A stretch of 7,677 bases of DNA from an uncultured Aquabacterium sp. (lineage in GTDB: Bacteria; Pseudomonadota; Gammaproteobacteria; Burkholderiales; Burkholderiaceae_C), in assembly GCA_937923225.1 (NCBI GenBank), contig CALAKR010000370.1, positions 1 through 7,677 on the forward strand, in the 5' to 3' direction. Positions 1 through 6,592 of the stretch are shown here, in pieces. A program made the translations under genes and the position numbers. Positions within the stretch are counted from its first letter, which is position 1, and every line of letters starts with the position of its first letter. Below the pieces are notes generated by a model that searched no databases, had not been told where the DNA came from, and was given only the letters and a program-made list of their open reading frames with translations.

Positions 1-265
1 GGCGGGCATCCCGCAGGATCCGCTCAATGCCCAGCAACAGGCTTTGGGTGATCAGATGCTGCGCTACTGGAAGGCCTTCATCAAAACGGGCAACCCCAAC
101 CACACGGTGGGCCCGGCCCCGCTGCCCACCACGCCCTGGCCGGCCTTCAACGGGCTGACCTCGCCGGTGCAGCGGCTTGAAGCCACCGGTGTGAGCACCC
201 TGGGCATCGGAGCCTTCCAGGCAGAGCACCGCTGCCTGGCCTGGTCGCTCGAGGGCCTGTTCTGA
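1..265 (+). CDS. Type-B carboxylesterase/lipase, C-terminal fragment (5' end outside window)
   Basis: This is an open frame from base 2 to a TGA at 263-265, giving the last 87 residues of a longer protein. The visible part carries the conserved tail of the alpha/beta-hydrolase carboxylesterase (COesterase, type-B) family. That tail is a helix reading MLRYWKAFIKTGNPN, equivalent to the family's 'W..FA.TGdPN' signature, followed about 17 residues later by a 'PWPAFNG' segment that matches the usual 'WP.Y' element. Members hydrolyse carboxylic ester bonds. The catalytic Ser, Glu/Asp and His all lie upstream of the window and cannot be checked, and neither can a signal peptide. The frame has no upstream start here; the TTG at 44 is internal. 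The gene is convergent with the diguanylate cyclase on the other strand, with 43 bases between the stops. Family assignment is fairly sure; substrate is unknown. Confidence 0.8.
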   Translation, partial: AGIPQDPLNAQQQALGDQMLRYWKAFIKTGNPNHTVGPAPLPTTPWPAFNGLTSPVQRLEATGVSTLGIGAFQAEHRCLAWSLEGLF

Positions 266-276
266 TCGTTGTGGAA

Positions 277-322
277 AGCACCTGGCTGAGCCCGGCCTGC
301 GCCGTGGTTCAGCCCAGGTGCT
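277..322. terminator. Inverted repeat between convergent genes, probable bidirectional terminator
   Basis: The arm AGCACCTGG (277-285) pairs perfectly with CCAGGTGCT (314-322). The stem continues as CTGA (286-289) with TCAG (309-312) after a one-base bulge (C313). This gives a 13-bp stem around a GC-rich loop. It sits exactly where the + strand esterase and the - strand cyclase converge. Its right arm contains the last codons and stop of the cyclase (Q-H-L-G-stop). There is no long T tract on either side; the - strand has only TTT just past the stem. Termination is therefore inferred from position and stem quality, not from a complete intrinsic signature. Confidence 0.5.
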
Positions 323-1598
323 GTGTGGCTACGCGGTTACGGCCGCGGTGCTTGGCGTGGTACAGCGCCTGATCCGCGGCCTCGACGAGGGCCGCGCTGT
401 CACGTGTGGGGGTGGCTTTCGACATGGCCACGCCCACGCTGACGGTCACCACCGGCGCAGTGTCTGATGCCCCATGGGCCAGGCCCAGCTGTTCCACCGC
501 CTGGCGCATGCGCTCGGCGGCCTGGGTGGCCTGCGCGGCATCGGCCTGGGGCAGCAGCGCAATGAACTCTTCGCCGCCGTAGCGGGCCACCAGATCGGTC
601 GGCCGCCTCAAGCTCTGGCTCAGCGCCTGGGCCACCTGCTGCAGGCACAGGTCACCGGCCTGGTGCCCATGGTGATCGTTGTATTTCTTGAAGTGATCCA
701 CATCCACCAGGATCACGGCCATGGTGCTGCCATCGTGGGCAGCGCGCCGCCAGGCATGTTCCAGCGTTTCCTGGGCATGGTGGCGGTTGAAGACGCCCGT
801 GAGCCCATCCACCCGTGAGATGCGCTGCAACTGGGCATGCACCCCGTCGAGCTCCTGCAGCAGATGGCGGCGGCGCAGCGACAGCAGGAACTGGCGCCGC
901 TCATCGCGTTCCAGCGCGTAGTTGGCAATCAGGGTGAAGAAAGCCGTGGCCAGCAGCACCGTCATCAAGGGGGGCAGCAGGCGGGGCTCCGGGGCGGCAA
1001 TGTAACGGGCACACCACAGGTGCATGGCCATCACGGCCGCTGACGACGCCACCGCGTACCAGAAGCGCTGGCGCTGCACCACATTGCTGTAGGCCAGCAC
1101 CACCAGGAAGCCTGCGTGGTAGAAGACCCGCCCATCGCTTTGCGTGATCGACAGGATGTAGGCCACAGCCGCTGCGGCGCACAGGCTGCTCATCAACACC
1201 AAGCCTTCGATGAACCACATGGGCAACTGCCTGATCACCCACTGGAAGCACAATGCTGCAAAGCCCAGCACCAGCAGGAACAGCGGTGTGAACAAGCCCA
1301 GGCGTACCTTCACGGCCTCCTGCAGCACATCGGGAGCGACCAGCCAGTCGGCCACCAGGAAGCCATTGAACACCAGCAGCGAGAGGGCGCCGCTGACCAG
1401 CAGGTGCCTAAGGCGCTGCGCCGCGCCATGCTGCTGGAAGGCGCGCTCCATGCTGGCCGGGAAGCGCATCCACGGAAATCCCCGGGCCAGGAGCTGGGCG
1501 GCGAGCGCTGCATCAGGGTGCTCCGGGGATGCGCTGGGGTTGTGGACGGGTGGCGGAGCGCCGGCGTCAAGGCCTTGACCCATCGGAACTGCGCTCAT
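309..1598 (-). CDS. Membrane-bound diguanylate cyclase (GGDEF protein), second of a tandem pair
   Basis: The product is 429 residues and would convert two GTP to cyclic di-GMP at the inner membrane. Residues 1-60 are a cytoplasmic N-terminus containing GFPWMRFPASMERAF (40-54). About six hydrophobic segments follow (roughly 65-88, 98-122, 128-151, 158-174, 178-201, 207-229). A short linker helix (230-262) then leads into the GGDEF domain. The active site is intact: 'VDGLTGVFNR' (263-272) marks the domain start, D299 in VDVDHFK is the metal ligand, N307 is expected to contact guanine, and the signature is GGEEF (341-345). The RxxD inhibitory site is present five residues upstream (R332-D335), so product feedback inhibition is expected. 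The ATG start overlaps the upstream cyclase's stop (ATGA) and has GGAGG (1606-1610) 7 bases before it, so translation is probably coupled. No known sensory-domain name could be assigned to the membrane region, and its input signal is unknown. Confidence 0.93.
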   Translation of the reverse strand: MSAVPMGQGLDAGAPPPVHNPSASPEHPDAALAAQLLARGFPWMRFPASMERAFQQHGAAQRLRHLLVSGALSLLVFNGFLVADWLVAPDVLQEAVKVRLGLFTPLFLLVLGFAALCFQWVIRQLPMWFIEGLVLMSSLCAAAAVAYILSITQSDGRVFYHAGFLVVLAYSNVVQRQRFWYAVASSAAVMAMHLWCARYIAAPEPRLLPPLMTVLLATAFFTLIANYALERDERRQFLLSLRRRHLLQELDGVHAQLQRISRVDGLTGVFNRHHAQETLEHAWRRAAHDGSTMAVILVDVDHFKKYNDHHGHQAGDLCLQQVAQALSQSLRRPTDLVARYGGEEFIALLPQADAAQATQAAERMRQAVEQLGLAHGASDTAPVVTVSVGVAMSKATPTRDSAALVEAADQALYHAKHRGRNRVATQHLG

Positions 1599-2827
1599 GG
1601 CAGGGCCTCCAGCGGGGCCTCAGGCACGGTGGCCACCACGCGGTTGCGGCCTTGCGATTTGGCCTGGTAGAGCGCGGCATCGGCTGCAGCGATCAGGGCC
1701 TCGGGTGAGGCCACGCGTTGCGGCGCGCACGAGCTCACGCCCACGCTGAGCGTGACCTGGCGGCTGCCCGGCGCATCTTCATGAGGCAGGGCCAGTTCCT
1801 GAACGCCCAGGCGCACGCGCTCTGCGGCTGCCATGGCCTCAGGCAGTGGAGCATCGTGCAGCACGGCCACGAACTCCTCGCCACCAAAGCGTGCCACCAG
1901 GTCACCCGGCCGGCGCAGTTGCCGGCGCAGCACGGCGCCCAATTGCCTGAGGCAGGTGTCGCCCTGAGGGTGGCCGTAGCGGTCGTTGTAGGCCTTGAAG
2001 TGGTCTACATCCATCATCAACAGGGCGATGGCGCGCCCGCTCTGGCGAGCCCGTTGCCACAGCTGGGCCAGGAACTCGTCGAAGTGACGGCGGTTGGCCA
2101 GACCCGTCAGCGCGTCGGAGCGCGACAGGCGTTCAAGCTGATGGTTGGCGCGGTTGAGTGCCTGCACCAGTTGGTGCTCCTGCCCCTGCATGAGCCAGTT
2201 GGTGCGGTCTTCATGCTCGAGCACGTAGCTGCTGTATAGCGTGAAGAACGCGGTGGACACCAGGATCAGCGACAGCGAGAGCATCACGTTCCACTGCGGC
2301 GCCTCCAGCAGGAACAAGGAGCCGAAAAACATGCCGATCACCAGGGCATCGATCAGCAACGCCTTCCAGAAGGGGGTGCGCACGATGCTGCCGTTGAAGA
2401 GCAGCACCATGACCAGGGCTATCAGGTAGGGCGGTGCCAGGTGGTCGGTGCTGTTGAGGCACAGCACCACATTGATGGTAGCGGCCAGCACGCTCATGCC
2501 CACCACAGACCACTCCCGCCAGCGGGGCGTGAAGTAATCGCTGAGCAGCAGGCCCACGATGTTGATGCCGGTAAAGAAGAACACCCGCAGCCCGATGGCC
2601 AGGCCCATCTGGTCGGGCACCATCATCCAGTCGGTGACCAGCAGCAGATTGAACATCACCACCAGCCACAGGCCGCCACGCTCCAGGGTGCGGCGGCGCT
2701 CGGGAGCCTTGTCGCGCTGGTAGGCGGCTTCCAGCGAGGGTGAAAAACGCAGCCAGGCATAGCCTTCTTTGAGGGCCTGGTCCAACTGGGCCTTGAAGGG
2801 GTCTGAAGGCTCGCCCGAGCCTTGCAT
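1595..2827 (-). CDS. Membrane-bound diguanylate cyclase (GGDEF protein), first of a tandem pair
   Basis: The product is 410 residues from the ATG at 2827 and is a paralogue of the next gene with the same architecture. It has a cytoplasmic stretch with GYAWLRFSPSLEAAY (22-36), about six membrane segments (roughly 50-71, 75-96, 108-126, 132-147, 153-173, 180-200), a linker helix (about 203-235) and a GGDEF domain. Active-site residues are present: D273 in MDVDHFK, N281, GGEEF (315-319), and an RxxD inhibitory site (R306-D309) five residues before the signature. It should therefore be an active, feedback-inhibited c-di-GMP synthase. Start choice is uncertain. A GTG at 2911 would add 28 mostly Pro/His/Asp residues. 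I prefer the ATG because a GGGGGTGA stretch lies about 10 bases upstream and because the conserved region begins soon after it. The stop overlaps the next cyclase's start by 4 bases, indicating one transcript. Confidence 0.92.
   Translation of the reverse strand: MQGSGEPSDPFKAQLDQALKEGYAWLRFSPSLEAAYQRDKAPERRRTLERGGLWLVVMFNLLLVTDWMMVPDQMGLAIGLRVFFFTGINIVGLLLSDYFTPRWREWSVVGMSVLAATINVVLCLNSTDHLAPPYLIALVMVLLFNGSIVRTPFWKALLIDALVIGMFFGSLFLLEAPQWNVMLSLSLILVSTAFFTLYSSYVLEHEDRTNWLMQGQEHQLVQALNRANHQLERLSRSDALTGLANRRHFDEFLAQLWQRARQSGRAIALLMMDVDHFKAYNDRYGHPQGDTCLRQLGAVLRRQLRRPGDLVARFGGEEFVAVLHDAPLPEAMAAAERVRLGVQELALPHEDAPGSRQVTLSVGVSSCAPQRVASPEALIAAADAALYQAKSQGRNRVVATVPEAPLEALP
1606..1610 (-). promoter_or_regulatory. 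Strong ribosome binding site of the downstream cyclase
   Basis: On the - strand this reads GGAGG, 7 bases before the ATG at 1598. It lies inside the last codons of the upstream cyclase. Together with the ATGA overlap it fixes the start of the second cyclase and supports re-initiation by ribosomes finishing the first. Confidence 0.75.
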
Positions 2828-2951
2828 GAACAGCGAATCACCCCCGTCCGAAGGTATCAGTCGATCAGGGGGCGCTGGAGGGGCATGATCTGGTGGGCGA
2901 TGGATGTGCACCCTCGGAGTATCGGCCGGCCCGCATCAAGATGTAGCGATG

Positions 2952-2969
2952 GCCCCGTTGCAACGGGGC
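2952..2969. repeat. Perfect 18-bp palindrome between ybhN and the cyclase pair
   Basis: GCCCCGTTG (2952-2960) is followed directly by its exact reverse complement CAACGGGGC (2961-2969). It lies about 50 bases past the ybhN stop and 40 to 125 bases before the candidate cyclase starts, all on the - strand. As RNA it could fold into a 7-bp GC-rich stem with a TGCA tetraloop, and so might terminate ybhN transcription. No T tract follows on the - strand, which weakens that reading. A dimeric transcription-factor operator controlling the cyclase genes is the alternative. The rest of the 2912-3017 gap holds no gene and no convincing promoter. Confidence 0.5.
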
Positions 2970-3017
2970 GCATGGCCGGTAAAGGTTGCCAAACAGGCCG
3001 ATGGCGTGATGGATTGC

Positions 3018-4082
3018 TCAGTCGGCGCGTGGCTGCGTGGCGCCGGTCTGCGCGCGTGGCGCACGTGCCTCGATCAACAAGTAACCGCCCGTGGCCAGCA
3101 GCAGCGGCAGCAGGTAGTACAGGGCCCGGTACACCAGCACGGCTGCCAGCACGGTGGCCTCCGGAAGACGCGAGGCCAGCACGGTCACGAACACGGCTTC
3201 GACCACGCCCAGGCCGGCGGGCAGGCGGGCCAGCACACCGGCCACCGCGGCCACCAGCGAGGTGCCCAGCACCAGCCCGAAAGGCACTTTGCCTTGCAGG
3301 AGCAGGTACAGCATGACGGCAATGGCCAGCCAGTTCAGACTGGACAAAGCCAACTGCGCCAAGGCCATGTTCAGGCTTGGCAGGTGAACCCGATGCCCCC
3401 TGACCGGAAAGCTGCGCCGGGTGGACCAGCCGCACAAGGCCCGATAGCCGGCCACGGTCAGCCCCAAGGCCGCGCCCACAACCTGCAGCGCGGTGCCGCT
3501 CACGTGCCAATCGGCCGGCGGACTGATTTGGCGGAACAGGAACACGCCGCCGGCCAGCAGGCTGTAGCCCAGCCAGTTGGTGGCCACGCTCATGCTCAGG
3601 ATGCGGCCGATCTGGCCGCCGCGCAGCCCCAGACGCGCATACAGCCGGTACCGGATGCCCAGGCCGCCCACCAGCATGCCCAGGTTGAGGTTGAAGGCAT
3701 AGCTCACCGCTGTGACCGACAGCACGCGCCACCACGCCAGCTTGTGGCCAATCCAGGCGCGACCGATCAGGTCATAGGCGCTGTAGAGCAGATAGCTCAG
3801 CAGCGACACGCCGGCGGCCATGGCCATGACATCCACCGGCATCGACTTCAGGGCCTGCAGCACGGCCTGCCAGTCCACCCGGCGGGCGGCCCAGGCCAGC
3901 ATGCCCACCACGGCCAGGGCGAAGACAATGCCCAGCCAGCGGGTCCAGGGCTTGGTGTGGGTAGCGGCCGTTTGGCTGCCTTCTTCGGCTTCCGTCTCAT
4001 CGGACCGGGCTTCGTGCTGGGAGTGCTGTTGTGCGCGCGGCGAAGGGCTGCGCAAGGCCATGGGCAGTGGGCGGGCCATCAT
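3018..4082 (-). CDS. ybhN: YbhN-like integral membrane protein (LPG synthase TM / UPF0104 family)
   Basis: The product is 354 residues and polytopic. Residues 1-45 are a charged, Ser/Gln/Glu-rich cytoplasmic tail, followed by about eight or nine hydrophobic segments from residue 47 to 336. The family signature 'ARLPAGLGVVEAVFV' (285-299) matches the conserved R-x-P-x-G-x-G-x-x-E motif of the lysylphosphatidylglycerol-synthase transmembrane (flippase-like) family. 'NLNLGMLVGGLGIRYRLY' (131-148) is another conserved stretch. The soluble aminoacyl-transfer domain of MprF is absent, as in E. coli YbhN. The family is linked to lipid translocation or glycolipid processing, but the exact role of YbhN is not established. 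The ATG overlaps the clsB stop (ATGA) and has GAGG 7 bases upstream. It is the last gene of the ybhP-clsB-ybhN unit. The tail makes it longer than E. coli YbhN (about 318 residues). Confidence 0.88.
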   Translation of the reverse strand: MMARPLPMALRSPSPRAQQHSQHEARSDETEAEEGSQTAATHTKPWTRWLGIVFALAVVGMLAWAARRVDWQAVLQALKSMPVDVMAMAAGVSLLSYLLYSAYDLIGRAWIGHKLAWWRVLSVTAVSYAFNLNLGMLVGGLGIRYRLYARLGLRGGQIGRILSMSVATNWLGYSLLAGGVFLFRQISPPADWHVSGTALQVVGAALGLTVAGYRALCGWSTRRSFPVRGHRVHLPSLNMALAQLALSSLNWLAIAVMLYLLLQGKVPFGLVLGTSLVAAVAGVLARLPAGLGVVEAVFVTVLASRLPEATVLAAVLVYRALYYLLPLLLATGGYLLIEARAPRAQTGATQPRAD

Positions 4083-5407
4083 TGGGAAGCCTCGCGAGGC
4101 AGCAGGCGGTTGGGGCTCAGCCGCCGCCAGGACCAGGCCTTGGCCGTCTCATCGGCTGGCGCGCTGGCCACCACCGAAGTCTCGGCCATGGGCAGCACCT
4201 TGGGCCGGTGATCGGGCAACTGCGCCATCCATTGCGGGAAGTGGCGCACCACGTGGTAGACCAGCGCGCCCACACCCAGGCGCCACCACCATCGGCGGGC
4301 TACGGTGTGTTCCATGCGCACGTGCACACAGCTCTCCTGGATCAGGCGCATCAGCTTGTCGCGCAGGCTGGCATTGAAAGCCGTGTCGCGGATGACCAGG
4401 TTGGCCTCCAGGTTCAGAGACAAGCTCAGCGGGTCGAGGTTGCTCGAACCGATGGTGGCCCAGTCGTCATCGACCAGTGCCACCTTGCCGTGCATCGGGC
4501 GGTCGCAGTATTCGTGGATGCGCACGCCGGCTTCGATCAGGCGGTCGTAGACCATGCGGGCGGCCCAGGTGGCGGCGGCAATGTCGGGCTGCCCTTGCAG
4601 GATCAGGTGCACACGCACGCCACGCTGCGCGGCACGCTGCAGGCTCTTGAGCAGGCGATAGCCAGGGAAAAAGTAGGCATTGGCGATGATCACCTCGCGC
4701 TTGGCCGCCTGCAGGGCCAGGCGGTATTGACGTTCGATGTCGTCGCGGTGCTTGTGGTTGTCACGGGTCACCAGCCGGGCCTGGGCTTCGCCTTGCGGCG
4801 GGCAGGCTTTGGGCGCCAGGGCCGGCAGGGGCTGGTGTGGCCAGCGCTCGCCTACGGCGCTGGCTACCGTGCGCTGGGCTTCCAGCCGCAACTGCTCCAC
4901 GATGGGGCCGCGGGCCCGCACAGCGTAATCCTGCTTGGCCTCAGGGCCGAAATCAGCCAGGTGGTCGGCGGAATAGTTGATGCCGCCGATGAAGCCCACC
5001 TGCCCATCGACCACCACGATCTTGCGGTGCAGCCGCCGGAACAGCTTGAGGCGGCGAGAGATCTTGGGCGCGGGGTCGAACACATGCAGCCTGACACCCG
5101 CCTCGATCAGCGGCTCGACGAACTGGGTTGACAGAGACGGTGAGCCGAAGCCATCCACCGTGACGTCGATGCGCACGCCGCGCTTGGCTGCGCGCAGCAG
5201 CACTTCCTGCAGCGCCAGGCCCACCTTGTCCTCGAACAGGATGAAGGTTTCGATCAACACCTCGTGCTGCGCGCCTTCGATCGCCTCGAACACGGCGGGG
5301 AAGAACTCCTCGCCGTTTTCCAGCAGTTGGAGATCGTTGCCGCGCGTCCAGTCGGCAGGGCGTGGCATGGGCGTCGGGCGCATGGGGGAGAAGGGGGGTG
5401 GATTCAC
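4079..5407 (-). CDS. clsB: Cardiolipin synthase B-like (two-HKD phospholipase D superfamily)
   Basis: The product is 442 residues with two phospholipase-D-type catalytic motifs. The first is H127-x-K129-x4-D134 in HRKIVVVD, followed by GFIGGINYS. The second is H306-x-K308-x4-D313 in HGKVALVD, followed by [12 protein letters not shown]. Both are complete. The sequence tracks E. coli ClsB (YbhO) closely, for example '[18 protein letters not shown]' (26-43) and '[11 protein letters not shown]' (154-164). The enzyme is expected to condense phosphatidylglycerol to cardiolipin at the inner membrane by transphosphatidylation. There are no strong N-terminal membrane helices, as in ClsB and unlike ClsA. 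A hydrophobic/aromatic patch (371-393) and a tail of about 45 residues end the protein. The GTG start is chosen because GGAGG lies 7 bases upstream and the start overlaps the ybhP stop (GTGA). The internal ATGs at 5383 and 5368 lack such a site. Confidence 0.95.
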   Translation of the reverse strand: MNPPPFSPMRPTPMPRPADWTRGNDLQLLENGEEFFPAVFEAIEGAQHEVLIETFILFEDKVGLALQEVLLRAAKRGVRIDVTVDGFGSPSLSTQFVEPLIEAGVRLHVFDPAPKISRRLKLFRRLHRKIVVVDGQVGFIGGINYSADHLADFGPEAKQDYAVRARGPIVEQLRLEAQRTVASAVGERWPHQPLPALAPKACPPQGEAQARLVTRDNHKHRDDIERQYRLALQAAKREVIIANAYFFPGYRLLKSLQRAAQRGVRVHLILQGQPDIAAATWAARMVYDRLIEAGVRIHEYCDRPMHGKVALVDDDWATIGSSNLDPLSLSLNLEANLVIRDTAFNASLRDKLMRLIQESCVHVRMEHTVARRWWWRLGVGALVYHVVRHFPQWMAQLPDHRPKVLPMAETSVVASAPADETAKAWSWRRLSPNRLLPREASQ

Positions 5408-6153
5408 AGCGATACCTCCGCAGCCAAAGGGGCGTGATCAGACAGATGGGACCAGGGCCGGCGCGGCAGCGTCATCGGCTGGTGGATGCGGGCGCCGCGC
5501 ACATAGATGCGGTCCAGCCGCAGCAGCGGCCAGCGGGCCGGGAAGGTGCGGGCCGCGCGGCCCTGGGCGTGCACGAACACCTCGCGCAGGCCGGCGCAGC
5601 GGCCCAGTTGTTCATGGGCTTTCTGTTCCCAGTCGTTGAAGTCGCCCGCTACCACCACGGGCTCCTGCGGCGACAGGCCGTTGACCAGCCGGCACAGCCC
5701 ATCGACCTGCTGGCGGCGCTGCGAAGCCCGTAGCCCCAGGTGCACGCAGATGGCGTGCATGGCCCGCCCACCCGGCAGGCTCAGCACGCAGTGCAGCAGG
5801 CCGCGCTTCTCCTCGGGGCCGCTGGTGGACACGTCATGGTTGTGGTGCTGGGCGATGATGAACTTGGACAGCAGCGCGTTGCCGTGATGCCCCTGCGGGT
5901 AGACGGCGTTGCGGCCATAGGCGAAGTCGCTCCACAGCGTATCGGCCAGGAACTCGTAGTGCGGTGTCTGGGGCCAGTTGGGCACGTGGGCGGCATGCAG
6001 TTCATGCTCGCCCATCACTTCCTGAAGGAACACCACATCGGCCGAGACGCTGCGCACGGCCTCGCGCAACTCAGGGAGAACGAAGCGCCGGTTGAAGGCG
6101 CCGAAGCCCTTGTGCAGGTTGATGGTCAGGACGGTCAGGTTCATGGTGCCCAT
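5404..6153 (-). CDS. ybhP: YbhP-like endonuclease/exonuclease/phosphatase-family protein
   Basis: The product is 249 residues from the ATG at 6153. It has the four-layer EEP (DNase I-like) fold motifs in order: N12 in [10 protein letters not shown]45 in LQEV, H138 in CVHLGLR, D171/N173 in AGDFNDW, D214 in LDRIYV, and the terminal D239-H240 in LSDHAPL. These are the metal-binding and catalytic positions of Mg2+-dependent phosphoesterases. The match to E. coli YbhP is close throughout, for example '[22 protein letters not shown]' with '[10 protein letters not shown]' after it. The substrate is unknown. The operon position suggests a lipid phosphoester or headgroup rather than nucleic acid, but that is inference. 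No signal peptide is seen. Start is unsure: TTG 6162, ATG 6153 and ATG 6144 are all in frame, none has a good ribosome site, and a hairpin covers the region. It is the first gene of the three-gene unit. Confidence 0.92.
   Translation of the reverse strand: MGTMNLTVLTINLHKGFGAFNRRFVLPELREAVRSVSADVVFLQEVMGEHELHAAHVPNWPQTPHYEFLADTLWSDFAYGRNAVYPQGHHGNALLSKFIIAQHHNHDVSTSGPEEKRGLLHCVLSLPGGRAMHAICVHLGLRASQRRQQVDGLCRLVNGLSPQEPVVVAGDFNDWEQKAHEQLGRCAGLREVFVHAQGRAARTFPARWPLLRLDRIYVRGARIHQPMTLPRRPWSHLSDHAPLAAEVSL
5415..5419 (-). promoter_or_regulatory. Ribosome binding site deciding the GTG start of clsB
   Basis: The - strand reads GGAGG seven bases before the GTG at 5407. It lies in the last codons of ybhP. 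The later ATG candidates are preceded by a C-rich stretch with no such site, so this element fixes the start and supports coupling with ybhP. Confidence 0.75.
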
Positions 6154-6180
6154 ACACGGCAATCGGTGTGCCGTATGGGC
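6148..6180. repeat. Hairpin-forming inverted repeat at the ybhP start
   Basis: GCCCATAC (6148-6155) pairs with GTATGGGC (6173-6180), and GGCA (6158-6161) pairs with TGCC (6169-6172). A 2-base bulge (6156-6157) interrupts the stem and the loop is 7 bases. In the ybhP mRNA this 12-bp stem contains the ATG at 6153 and ends 3 bases before the ATG at 6144. It could restrict ribosome access, act as a protein-binding site in DNA, or be a weak terminator for the upstream gene. No T tract follows, so termination is the least likely. Confidence 0.5.
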
Positions 6181-6190
6181 GGAGCAGAAA

Positions 6191-6223
6191 CTGACTGTCG
6201 GGCTTGGCCGACCCGGCTGTCAG
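6191..6223 (-). terminator. Possible weak terminator after the 114-residue gene
   Basis: CTGACTGTCGGG (6191-6202) faces CCCGGCTGTCAG (6212-6223) around a 9-base loop. The outer five and inner four positions pair; there are mismatches between. The stem includes the stop codon of the - strand gene. On that strand it is followed by TTTCTGCT, a short T-rich run. Because two of twelve pairs are mismatched in the - strand transcript, termination may be inefficient and could allow read-through into ybhP. Confidence 0.35.
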
Positions 6224-6564
6224 CGTTGGCCTGCGTCGGGCAGGAGGCTGTCCAGCAGTGGTCCCAGTTTGCGCGCTAGATGTGCGCGCACGGTGTCTGC
6301 CATGGCCCTGGCTTGCTCGGCACCCAATGATTCAGCCATGTGGTGCGATTCCACGTAGTGCATCACCAGCAGGCCACGCAAGGTTTTGAAGGCCACTGGG
6401 TTGTCCTGCCCGCACACCACGGTGTCGTCCTGCAGCACACGTTCGACCACGCCCGGGGCCAGCAGGCGCACCCGGCACGCCAGGGCATGCCGCACGATTT
6501 CCCGGTCGATGGCTTCAAGCTGGGTTTCCCATTCCTCAGTCGTGAAACGGTTGGCTTCGCTCAT
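6220..6564 (-). CDS. Hypothetical protein, 114 residues, predicted all-helical and soluble
   Basis: I do not recognise this family. The protein has no membrane segment, signal peptide or known motif. It appears helical: an acidic N-terminal helix (about 8-29), a second region (38-47), a helix around 57-80 containing LLVMHYVESHHMAESLG with a His/Glu/Met cluster (69-76), and a C-terminal amphipathic helix (81-107). Cysteines are at 30 and 51. Third-position G/C preference is as strong as in the neighbours, supporting a real gene. The ATG is preceded by GGAG with 8 bases spacing (6573-6576), and a TATACT -10-like box lies upstream. It precedes the ybhP operon on the same strand with a 66-base gap and is in the same reading frame as ybhP. 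It is divergent from the SMR transporter. It might be a small regulator or adaptor, but nothing in the sequence proves it. Confidence 0.75.
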   Translation of the reverse strand: MSEANRFTTEEWETQLEAIDREIVRHALACRVRLLAPGVVERVLQDDTVVCGQDNPVAFKTLRGLLVMHYVESHHMAESLGAEQARAMADTVRAHLARKLGPLLDSLLPDAGQR

Positions 6565-6592
6565 GGAAGGGGCTCCAGCAGGTCAATGTCTT

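Noticed and set aside
2971..2990. Possible sigma-54 promoter on the - strand (TTGGCA...)
   Set aside because: TTGGCAAC resembles the -24 element, but the GC pair required at the -12 position is not present at the correct spacing.
4089..4100. 12-bp palindrome GCCTCGCGAGGC upstream of ybhN
   Set aside because: It is in the clsB coding end and includes the ybhN ribosome site. Short GC-rich palindromes like this are common here, so no separate role is claimed.
2904..4211. Long + strand open frame (435 codons) opposite ybhN, rich in Gln, His, Ala and Gly
   Set aside because: It is antisense to a gene with clear family motifs, and its composition is what a GC-rich gene gives when read in the opposite frame. 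No ribosome site or recognisable domain.
4824..4838. 15-base sequence GGCAGGGGCTGGTGT repeated at 6971-6985
   Set aside because: One copy lies within clsB and the other in a gap, with no shared flanks. In DNA this GC-rich a single 15-base match is compatible with chance.
4031..5131. Long + strand open frame (366 codons) opposite clsB
   Set aside because: Antisense to a gene with both HKD motifs intact. The product is low-complexity Gln/Gly/His-rich with no motif.
6163..6222. Possible stop-codon read-through fusion of the 114-residue protein to YbhP (same frame, no other stop between)
   Set aside because: One chance in three for the frame, and stop-free stretches of 60 bases are common in GC-rich DNA. 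Both genes have their own start region and no read-through signal was seen.
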